A stretch of 6,996 nt of DNA from NCBI GenBank assembly GCA_030605285.1, contig JAUWIQ010000100.1, positions 1-6,996 of the forward strand, in the 5' to 3' direction. Shown here in pieces: positions 1 to 5,470 of this stretch; the first letter of the stretch is position 1, and each line of letters opens with the position of its first letter. The stretch is from Planctomycetota bacterium. GTDB lineage: Bacteria; Planctomycetota; Planctomycetia; Pirellulales; UBA7805. The notes beneath the pieces are model-generated. The model was not told where the DNA came from. It worked only from the letters and a program-made list of their open reading frames with translations, and did not search any database. The position numbers and the translations under genes are program-made.

Positions 1-143
1 CGCGGATCGGCCTGCGATTCGCCGGAATAATAGCGCAAAGGGAGCACGAGTTGGATCGCCAAATAGAGGGCAATCAACACGCTTGCCAAAATGCGCGTCC
101 CAGGCCTCGCGTTGGCCACCGATGATACGTTATCTACAGGCAT
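1..143 (-). CDS. Small membrane protein, N-terminal part (runs off left edge)
   Basis: An open frame starts at ATG 143-141 on the minus strand and continues past position 1, giving 47 complete codons. The protein begins MPVDNVSSVANARPGTRILA. A hydrophobic segment follows at about residues 18-33 (ILASVLIALYLAIQLV), then the motif LPLRYY. The same-frame stop at 191-189 and the lack of another ATG between fix this start. The leader just before it (GAGAG) is only a weak ribosome site. The combination of a membrane helix and 'QLxLPLRYY' resembles the conserved segment in proteins of the HTTM/vitamin-K-dependent gamma-carboxylase-like type and in small bacterial membrane proteins. That resemblance is from memory of the families and is not proof. 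The C-terminus, and so the function, cannot be seen. The gene lies downstream of and on the same strand as the HEAT-like gene, with about 247 bp between. Confidence 0.6.
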   Translation of the reverse strand, partial: MPVDNVSSVANARPGTRILASVLIALYLAIQLVLPLRYYSGESQADP

Positions 144-390
144 CTGCTCTCTGAAAAGAAATGCGATTAAAAGAATCGCAGCGATTCCTCATTCGGTGAC
201 CCACAATCGATTCGGGCATACCGATTTTAGTTTCCCGCGCCCAAGTAGAGCAGTCCATACGCAGAGTCTTTGGATTGAAAAAAAGAGTGCGCCACCGTGC
301 CGACCATGCGTCCTTGCCTGTGCCCCGCTTTCTTGACAAGATCGGCAGGCCACCCATTGTCCGCAGGAGCGGAACCGGCCCCGGCGGCCG
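144..390. other. Intergenic region between two minus-strand genes
   Basis: These 247 bp lie between the stop of the HEAT-like gene and the start of the membrane-protein gene. Open frames crossing it on both strands have no recognisable protein character, so I treat them as chance. Read on the minus strand, there is a run of seven T (positions 284-278) preceded by GC-rich sequence that makes only a poor hairpin, so an intrinsic terminator is possible but weak. The palindrome AATCGATT is at 205-212, and the alternating GCGATT repeats are at 162-187. Confidence 0.4.
162..187. repeat. Three alternating GCGATT(C) half-sites (overlapping inverted repeats)
   Basis: TGCGATT (162-168) and AATCGCA (174-180) form a perfect 7-bp inverted repeat around a 5-base loop. 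The middle arm, read as GAATCGC (173-179), also pairs perfectly with GCGATTC (181-187) across one base. The middle copy can therefore pair with either neighbour. The cluster sits 19-44 bp upstream of the start codon of the minus-strand membrane-protein gene, where an operator or alternative leader hairpins would be expected. Its role is not known. Confidence 0.55.
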
Positions 391-1623
391 TCAATCGTCA
401 CGACGCGAATTAATCTTGGGTGGCGGGGGCTTCTGAATGGCGTTCCAGGCTCTCCAGGCAGCTTGATCGTAATCAAAATCTTTACCGGTCAACTCGCAGA
501 GTGCCTTGAGGACTTGTTCATTGCGACACGTTCGAATCACAATCTTAGGACCGCCACCGCTGGAAAATCCGCTACTCTGAGTGCCTGCAACTCCGCCGAA
601 ACTTGTCGAGATCGCACCCGGATTCTCGCCACCGATTTTTTGTTTGTGGGTCGTAATCAGTGCATCAACCAGCGGATCAATAACCGATTTATTCCCAAGA
701 AATGCCAAACCAACAGCCGCCCGGTTGACGCGCTGATTGTCTTTATGCTGCAGTGCCTTCACATAGGAGACCACCGCCGAGCGGGGTTTATGCCGCTCCA
801 GCAGTTCGAGGCAGTGGTCGCGGAAGTCCGAGTCGGGATTCTCGAGGGTCGATTTGACTAGAACTCCAAATGCCTGAGGCGTGGCTACATTGGCGAGTGC
901 CCGCGCATAGATTTCCCGATCTTGCCGTAACTTCGACTTTTCAAAACCTCGTGCCAGCGCATTCGTCGCTCGCGGATCCGTAATGTCCAAGAGGTGCTCC
1001 TTGGCGCGGGCACGTTTGGCGCCTGAGAGCCAATAATGGTAGCGCTTTATCTTCTCGTACCACTCCTTCTCCAACTGTTTTTCTTTTTTCTGTTTCTCGC
1101 GGACTTGAGCCTCTTGTGGCAACACCCAACTACCGTTGTATTTAACATATCCGCGAGACTTCATCTGTTCTTCGCGGGTTATCCATTTGCCATCAACCAA
1201 CTTGTAACCGAGCAATCGCCGCGCTTCCTCGTGATCACTGTCGAGTAGGAGGATCTGCTCCAGATGAAAATGATTCTGTTTTTTCAGTCTCTTGCCGCGA
1301 CACCACTCCGCCAGTTCCCAATGGTCCTGCACCGAATCGCCGTATTTGAGACGCTGACGTTGATATTCCACATCGACGGGCCGCTGGGGAACAACGCGCG
1401 TCACTTGGGATGCGGCGAGCGTGATTTCTCCCCCTGCATAGGGACGGATGACGTAATGGAGTCGTGGAGATTCCTCCCGATTGACAAGTTCTCCAGAGAC
1501 TTCGCCCCCCGTGGTGAGCTTGAAGATTTCGGCTCGCGCAACCGCCGATACCGCGCAAAATCCCCAGAGACTACCCACAACCAGGGTCATGCCCCAGCCG
1601 AGTTGCTTGGATTTTGATAACAT
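391..1623 (-). CDS. Exported HEAT-repeat-like hypothetical protein
   Basis: This is a 410-residue protein of unknown function, probably exported. Residues 1-31 form a good Sec signal peptide: MLSKSK, a hydrophobic core, then a cut after AVARA before EIFKL. After that come a small beta-rich domain (about 32-85), a helical TPR-like stretch (about 100-140) and two short W motifs, DGKW (144-147) and NGSW (163-166). A charged K/E-rich probable coiled coil follows (170-194), then alpha-helical HEAT-type pairs (about 213-323), a Gly/Ser-rich linker (331-358) and a C-terminal unit ending LTGKDFDYDQAAWRAW. This architecture is familiar from planctomycete proteins and suggests a scaffold or protein-binding role in the periplasm. 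No catalytic motif is seen. The frame is open to ATG 1689, which would add 22 Ser/Arg-rich residues before the signal peptide. I prefer 1623 because it gives a normal signal peptide, but neither start has a strong ribosome site. Confidence 0.75.
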   Translation of the reverse strand: MLSKSKQLGWGMTLVVGSLWGFCAVSAVARAEIFKLTTGGEVSGELVNREESPRLHYVIRPYAGGEITLAASQVTRVVPQRPVDVEYQRQRLKYGDSVQDHWELAEWCRGKRLKKQNHFHLEQILLLDSDHEEARRLLGYKLVDGKWITREEQMKSRGYVKYNGSWVLPQEAQVREKQKKEKQLEKEWYEKIKRYHYWLSGAKRARAKEHLLDITDPRATNALARGFEKSKLRQDREIYARALANVATPQAFGVLVKSTLENPDSDFRDHCLELLERHKPRSAVVSYVKALQHKDNQRVNRAAVGLAFLGNKSVIDPLVDALITTHKQKIGGENPGAISTSFGGVAGTQSSGFSSGGGPKIVIRTCRNEQVLKALCELTGKDFDYDQAAWRAWNAIQKPPPPKINSRRDD

Positions 1624-1689
1624 CCGTCTGCTCGCAAATGATCCAGAACTTCCGACCCGGCAACTTGTTGATTTGCCTGAAAATGTCAT

Positions 1690-1824
1690 ACTCTAGCCGC
1701 TTCTCTAGTATACGTTTTAATCAGCTGTTTTAACAGAAAAACTCGATTTTTTGCTCCGCTTCTGTAGGATAACATTCCGCGTCGCTGCCCCGGTTTCAAA
1801 AAAGGTATCCAAAGACTGACAACC
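1690..1824. promoter_or_regulatory. Divergent intergenic region, likely promoters for both flanking genes
   Basis: This is the only divergent gene pair in the window, so promoters for the HEAT-like gene (minus) and moaB (plus) should lie here. The region is AT-rich around 1707-1752. On the minus strand TATACT (1712-1707) could be a -10 element, but no good -35 lies at the right distance. On the plus strand TTAACA (1730-1735) resembles a -35 without a matching -10. An imperfect inverted repeat CTGTT-TT-AACAG spans 1725-1736. The promoter assignment rests on gene arrangement more than on motifs. Confidence 0.35.
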
Positions 1825-2334
1825 ATGAGTGATCCCGCCTCAGAGCACCGCGACAACGCCCCTCGATCAGTCTCGTTAGCGGTCCTTACCGTAAGCGATA
1901 GTCGCACCATGGAAACAGATACCGGGGGTGCGACAATTATTGATTTGGCGATTGCAGCCGGCCATACAATCAGCAACCGACAAATCATCCCGGACGAACC
2001 CCGTCTGCTCGCCGAGCAAATAATGCAACTCGTCAAGCAGCAGGAGGTAGACGCCATCCTTGTAACGGGAGGAACGGGTATTAGTCGTCGTGATCAAACC
2101 TACGAAACTATTTCAGGCTTGTTCACTCGACTGCTGCCTGGGTACGGGGAGTTATTTCGCTATCTTAGCTTTCACGAAATCGGCCCGGCTGCAATGCTCA
2201 GCCGCGCCCTCGGGGGCGTCGTCAACGAAACGCTACTGCTGACCATGCCGGGTTCTCCCGCAGCAGTACGCCTGGCCATGCAGAAGTTGATCCTTCCGGA
2301 AATCGGACATCTGTTGGCCGAAATGCGCCGGTGA
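1825..2334 (+). CDS. moaB: Molybdenum cofactor biosynthesis protein, MoaB/MogA family
   Basis: A 169-residue cytoplasmic protein of the MoaB/MogA (MoCF-binding) fold. Members adenylylate molybdopterin to prepare it for molybdenum insertion; in E. coli MogA does this and MoaB's own role is less clear. Visible family signatures are LTVSDSR (21-27), the nucleotide/pterin-binding LVTGGTG (79-85) followed by SRRDQT with D90, PGYGELFR (105-112), SFHEIGP (115-121), SRALGG (126-131) and MPGSP (141-145). The wording (GELFR, SFHEIG, SRAL) is closer to E. coli MoaB than to MogA. Length matches the family (about 170 residues), so the protein looks complete. No strong Shine-Dalgarno precedes ATG 1825, but the N-terminal domain begins at about residue 16, so the start cannot lie much further in. 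No other moa/moe gene is nearby. The function call is firm at family level; the choice between MoaB and MogA activity is not. Confidence 0.9.
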   Translation: MSDPASEHRDNAPRSVSLAVLTVSDSRTMETDTGGATIIDLAIAAGHTISNRQIIPDEPRLLAEQIMQLVKQQEVDAILVTGGTGISRRDQTYETISGLFTRLLPGYGELFRYLSFHEIGPAAMLSRALGGVVNETLLLTMPGSPAAVRLAMQKLILPEIGHLLAEMRR

Positions 2335-2489
2335 CTTTGCATATCGCTCGCAGGCATTCCTTCAGCTAGCACCCAGCTGGCTATTCTCCCTGGAGCCAAA
2401 TTGACCTGGAGTGGTCCGCATGGGGTCGCTATTCTCCACACATTCAAAAAGCTTCTTCAAAATTCAAAGCTGGCAATGGAGCCGCAGCT
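2335..2489. other. Intergenic region after moaB with open in-frame continuation
   Basis: These 155 bp separate moaB from the nuclease gene. The moaB frame stays open for 52 codons after its TGA and stops at TGA 2491-2493, overlapping the next gene's GTG. The 10-mer GCTATTCTCC occurs twice, at 2380-2389 and 2428-2437, 48 bp apart and so in the same frame. A small imperfect hairpin (CAGCT 2363-2367 with AGCTG 2375-2379) has no T-run after it, so it does not look like an intrinsic terminator. No ATG lies in this frame except 2476, which would encode only five residues. Confidence 0.4.
2478..2481 (+). promoter_or_regulatory. Ribosome binding site supporting the GTG start at 2490
   Basis: GGAG lies 8 bases before GTG 2490, ideal spacing for a Shine-Dalgarno sequence. 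It decides the start of the nuclease gene, because the frame then begins with a proper hydrophobic leader (MNKLISLLLLLAAG). Confidence 0.55.
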
Positions 2490-3485
2490 GTGAACAAGCT
2501 GATTTCGTTGTTGCTGTTGCTGGCTGCCGGAACCGGCGGCTATTTACTGCGCAGTTACACGGAATCGCTACCGTTCCAATTCAACCTTGGTGGAAATACC
2601 AACCATCAAGCAGCGATCAACGGGTCGGGAATTCCTGAGAAATCTCTTTTCGGAGCGAAAACTCCTCAAACGATCCGAATCGCGTCATTCAATATTGAGT
2701 CCTTCGGAGCGGCCAAAGCCGGTGACACCAGCATCCTCGATGTACTTACGCGTATTATGCGCGAATTTGACATCGTCGCAATTCAAGAAATCCGCTCCAA
2801 AGATCAGACGCTGATACCCTATTTTGTTTCACTGATCAACAGCAATGGTTCCCGGTATGAATATGAACTGGGACCACGATTGGGCCGCACCAACAGCAAA
2901 GAGCAATACGCGTTCCTGTTTGACTCACGAACTATCGAGATTGACCGGCGAGCAACGTACACCGTTGCGGATCCCCATGATCGCATGCACCGGGAACCGC
3001 TGGTGGCCCTCTTCCGGGCACGGAGCAACAATCCGTCAACTGCCTTTACATTCAAACTCATCAATGTTCATGTCGACCCGGATGACGTGCCTGAAGAAAT
3101 GAACACCCTGAGCGATGTTTATCGCGTTGTCCTGGCAGACGAAGATCATGAGGATGATGTGATCCTCTTGGGTGATTTCAATACCAATGAAAAAAAGCTG
3201 TTCGGACTCGGACGTATTTCAGGAATCACCGCAGCAATTGAGGATCAGACTACCAACGCGAGCCGCACGGAATGCTACGACAATTTTCTCTTCCACGAGC
3301 AGAAAACACGTGAATTCAACGGAAAAAGTGGTGTCGTGGCTCTTGTCCGAATTTTTAATCTCACCACAGCACAGGCCCTCGCCGTATCTGACCACTTTCC
3401 CATCTGGGCGGAATTCAGCATCCTCGAAGGGGGTCCGAATCGCCAGATTATGACGCGGGTCGATCGTCGTGACAAATTGCAGTAG
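2490..3485 (+). CDS. Membrane-anchored or secreted DNase I-fold endonuclease/exonuclease/phosphatase family protein
   Basis: A 331-residue protein beginning at GTG. Residues 3-20 (KLISLLLLLAAGTGGYLL) form a signal peptide or signal anchor without a lipobox cysteine. A linker to about residue 60 precedes the DNase I-like domain (about 61-311). The full metal and catalytic set can be read: N68 in ASFNIE, E100 in AIQEIR, E138 in SKEQYAFLF, H194 in NVHVDP, D229 and N231 in LLGDFN, D264 in CYDNFLF, and D301-H302 in SDHFPIW. By position these match bovine DNase I E39, E78, H134, D168, N170, D212, D251 and H252. The protein should therefore be an active, Mg/Ca-dependent phosphodiesterase outside the cytoplasm, possibly degrading extracellular DNA. 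The superfamily also includes sphingomyelinases and inositol phosphatases, but the KEQYAFLF and YDNF segments favour the DNase I branch. A short R/D/K-rich tail follows the domain. Confidence 0.85.
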   Translation: MNKLISLLLLLAAGTGGYLLRSYTESLPFQFNLGGNTNHQAAINGSGIPEKSLFGAKTPQTIRIASFNIESFGAAKAGDTSILDVLTRIMREFDIVAIQEIRSKDQTLIPYFVSLINSNGSRYEYELGPRLGRTNSKEQYAFLFDSRTIEIDRRATYTVADPHDRMHREPLVALFRARSNNPSTAFTFKLINVHVDPDDVPEEMNTLSDVYRVVLADEDHEDDVILLGDFNTNEKKLFGLGRISGITAAIEDQTTNASRTECYDNFLFHEQKTREFNGKSGVVALVRIFNLTTAQALAVSDHFPIWAEFSILEGGPNRQIMTRVDRRDKLQ

Positions 3486-3500
3486 ACGATGAATTTCCCT

Positions 3501-3521
3501 GTTTCAATTCGTTATTGAAAC
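3501..3521. repeat. Perfect 8-bp inverted repeat after the nuclease gene
   Basis: GTTTCAAT (3501-3508) and ATTGAAAC (3514-3521) are exact reverse complements around TCGTT, starting 15 bases after the nuclease stop codon. It could be a 3' stem-loop protecting or ending the transcript, but no T-run follows (the next bases are CCTCCGCTG), so it is not a standard intrinsic terminator. The arms resemble the ends of some CRISPR repeats, but the unit occurs only once. Confidence 0.55.
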
Positions 3522-3712
3522 CCTCCGCTGCATTGTGATTGCGCGAGTCTGGATGTGCGTTGCCCGTACGCTTGGCCACTTCCCGTCCAAAAGGTAGACT
3601 GGACAAGCAAATTTATTCCGGGCTTTGGGATTCAACTAGCGGTCTCTCCTGCGGTGCCGATCGCCAGATTTTTCCTTTTTTTACTCTGCTCTGACAGAAA
3701 TCGTGACGCGCT
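3522..3712. other. Intergenic region before the monooxygenase gene
   Basis: No coding signal was found between the nuclease's inverted repeat and the monooxygenase start. A pyrimidine-rich stretch (about 3667-3682, TTTTTCC then seven T) lies about 30 bp before the start codon. A weak inverted repeat, GTCCA (3585-3589) with TGGAC (3600-3604), has a 10-base loop. No convincing -35/-10 pair or Shine-Dalgarno was seen. The region presumably holds the promoter for the monooxygenase gene. Confidence 0.3.
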
Positions 3713-5014
3713 GTGATCCCCACCACGCATTCTGACCGTTATTGTATTCTTGGTGCTGGTGCTTCCGGTCTGGCGGTCGCCAAAAATTTCCTTGCGGCAA
3801 AAATTCCTTTTGATGTAATCGAGCGCGAAGACGACGTGGGAGGTAACTGGTATTACAACCGCCCCCATAGCAGCGTCTATCGATCGGTAAAGCTGGTTTC
3901 ATCAAAGCGGCTCACCGAATACACCGATTTTCCGATGCCAGAGGAGTACCCTGAATATCCCTGCCAAGAGCAGGCTGAGGACTATCTCCGCCACTATGCC
4001 AGCCATTTTGGCCTCTACAAGCACATCGAATTCAACACGGCGGTGGAGGAAATCATTCCCGAGGAAGATTATTACCAAGTCAAGCTCCTGGGGGGCGAAT
4101 TGCGAAACTATCGCGGCGTGGTCATCGCAAACGGCCACAATTGGGATCCGAACTGGCCGGAGATCCCTGGAAATTTCAGCGGCGAAATTCTGCACTCGTC
4201 GGAGTACAAGGCACCGAAATTGCTCGAGGGCCGCCGCGTTCTGGTCGTCGGTGCGGGCAATTCGGGTTGCGATCTAGCTGTCGAATCGGCCCATCATGCC
4301 AAAGCAACATTCCACAGTACGCGACGCGGATACCATTATTTGCCCAAATTTCTGCATGGGAAACCGATCGATCTCTGTGGCGAACGACTGCTCCGTTGGC
4401 ATCTACCGCTCTGGTTGCGACGCGGCATCGCTCGTCTTGCGATTCGCATCACGTTGGGACCCCCTTGGCGAGTTGGCCTGCCCAAACCAGACCATAAACT
4501 TTTTGAGACCCATCCAATCATTAACTCCCAACTGTACTATTGCCTGGGGCACGGTCAGATCAAGCCGAAGGACGATATTGTCGAACTTTGCGGCGACTCG
4601 GTCCGTTTTGCGGACGGCACGAAGGAAACCGTGGATCTGATCCTTTATGCGACCGGCTTCAAGATCAGCTTCCCTTTTATCGACAACAAACATTTGAACT
4701 GGAACCAAGGCTGCCCAGATCTGTACCTCAATATTTTCCATCCCAAGAATGATCAGTTGTTTGTTGTCGGGCTGATTCAGCCCGACAGTGGCCAATGGGG
4801 ATTGGTCGATTATCAGTCGCAGTTGATTGCCCGAGTCATTCGATTGCAAGAAGAGAATCTTGTTCAGGCGGCGCGCTTCAAACAAATGAAACAAGCGGAA
4901 AGGCCGAATCTCTCAGCGGGCATCCACTACGTGAAATCCCGGCGGCACCTATTGGAAGTGGAACATTTCAGTTACCGCACGCGACTGCAGAAATTGCTCA
5001 AGCAGTTTGCATAA
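3713..5014 (+). CDS. Flavin-containing monooxygenase (FMO-type, FAD- and NAD(P)H-dependent)
   Basis: A 433-residue flavoprotein. Class B flavin monooxygenases use FAD, NAD(P)H and oxygen to oxygenate soft nucleophiles such as amines or sulfides. The FAD dinucleotide motif GAGASG is at 14-19, followed by IERED (37-41) and GGNWYYN (43-49). The FMO fingerprint FxGxxxHxxxY is FSGEILHSSEY (155-165); its Y rather than W-P points to an FMO and not a Baeyer-Villiger enzyme. The second Rossmann motif for NAD(P)H is GAGNSG (180-185), and the ATG motif is LYATGF (311-316). Length fits bacterial FMOs (about 430-460). The GTG at 3713 is the first possible start, because an in-frame TGA lies at 3704-3706, and the first strand-turn motif is only 12 residues in; there is no clear Shine-Dalgarno. 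The zinc-ribbon gene follows after 18 bp and is probably co-transcribed. The substrate cannot be told from sequence. Confidence 0.9.
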   Translation: MIPTTHSDRYCILGAGASGLAVAKNFLAAKIPFDVIEREDDVGGNWYYNRPHSSVYRSVKLVSSKRLTEYTDFPMPEEYPEYPCQEQAEDYLRHYASHFGLYKHIEFNTAVEEIIPEEDYYQVKLLGGELRNYRGVVIANGHNWDPNWPEIPGNFSGEILHSSEYKAPKLLEGRRVLVVGAGNSGCDLAVESAHHAKATFHSTRRGYHYLPKFLHGKPIDLCGERLLRWHLPLWLRRGIARLAIRITLGPPWRVGLPKPDHKLFETHPIINSQLYYCLGHGQIKPKDDIVELCGDSVRFADGTKETVDLILYATGFKISFPFIDNKHLNWNQGCPDLYLNIFHPKNDQLFVVGLIQPDSGQWGLVDYQSQLIARVIRLQEENLVQAARFKQMKQAERPNLSAGIHYVKSRRHLLEVEHFSYRTRLQKLLKQFA

Positions 5015-5032
5015 TTCAACGTCAAATGGATC

Positions 5033-5371
5033 ATGGACAAACCTATTCCAGCTAATCGCGTTTGCCCCCACTGTGACACCGTGCTTTCCGTTGATAACGA
5101 CTCCTGCCCGGCATGTGGAAATGGGGAGGCCCATAAATCGCAAATCCCGATTCCCTGGGATGAAAATTCAACACTCATCATCTGTACGATGGTTTTCGCT
5201 GCCCTATTTCTCGGTTTTCCCCTCCTTTGGCGAAGCCGCCAATTTTCTCTGTTGGCAAAGATCGTCTGGACCGTACTAGTCACCCTGGAAACGATTTTGA
5301 TTTTCTGGCTTTTTTTCTGGTTGCTCTCCACTCATATGCTTCCCAAAATTTTCGAAGCCTTGGACTATTGA
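5033..5371 (+). CDS. Zinc-ribbon protein with two membrane segments, unknown function
   Basis: A 112-residue hypothetical protein. Its N-terminus carries a four-cysteine zinc ribbon: C11-P-H-C14 and C25-P-A-C28, with 10 residues between the pairs. Two hydrophobic segments follow, about residues 48-66 and 77-98, the second rich in Trp and Phe (IFWLFFWLL). The ribbon and the short C-terminal tail (PKIFEALDY) would lie on the same side if both segments span the membrane. Small proteins of this layout are common and mostly uncharacterised; the ribbon may bind a protein partner or serve structure only. The start ATG is 18 bp after the monooxygenase stop, which suggests one transcript, but there is no strong Shine-Dalgarno. 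The paired CPxC motifs and coherent membrane segments make this a real gene rather than a chance frame. Confidence 0.75.
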   Translation: MDKPIPANRVCPHCDTVLSVDNDSCPACGNGEAHKSQIPIPWDENSTLIICTMVFAALFLGFPLLWRSRQFSLLAKIVWTVLVTLETILIFWLFFWLLSTHMLPKIFEALDY

Positions 5372-5470
5372 TGGCAGCGGTCCCCGTTTTGAGACTGCCA
5401 ATCGACGCAATCCTACCGCTCAGCTAAGATCAAAGGGATCCTGACAGACTGCTCTTTTAAGTTTTTTCCG

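Noticed and set aside
130..357. Minus-strand 75-codon frame in the left intergenic region
   Set aside because: It overlaps the start of the better-supported membrane-protein gene, has an Arg-rich low-complexity product and no ribosome site.
1736..1752. A-run and T-run around ACTCGAT in the divergent region as a terminator
   Set aside because: Only A-T pairs would form the stem, and it lies between divergent starts; an AT-rich promoter region is the simpler reading.
2172..2447. Minus-strand 91-codon frame over the moaB end and spacer
   Set aside because: Most of it is antisense to conserved moaB motifs, with no recognisable protein features.
3501..3521. Possible CRISPR repeat
   Set aside because: The arms look like those of a CRISPR repeat, but there is one copy only, with no regularly spaced repeats and no cas gene.
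3535..3597. Short GTG-started frame (20 codons) before the monooxygenase
   Set aside because: No ribosome site, no recognisable motif, and this length is expected by chance.
3439..3670. 11-mer ATCGCCAGATT repeated at 3439-3449 and 3660-3670
   Set aside because: Several 11-mer pairs are expected by chance in 7 kb, and one copy lies in a coding region; no further structure accompanies it.
5372..5400. TGGCAG and CTGCCA inverted repeat right after the zinc-ribbon gene as a terminator
   Set aside because: The stem is 6 bp with a 17-base loop and no T-run, which is too weak for an intrinsic terminator.
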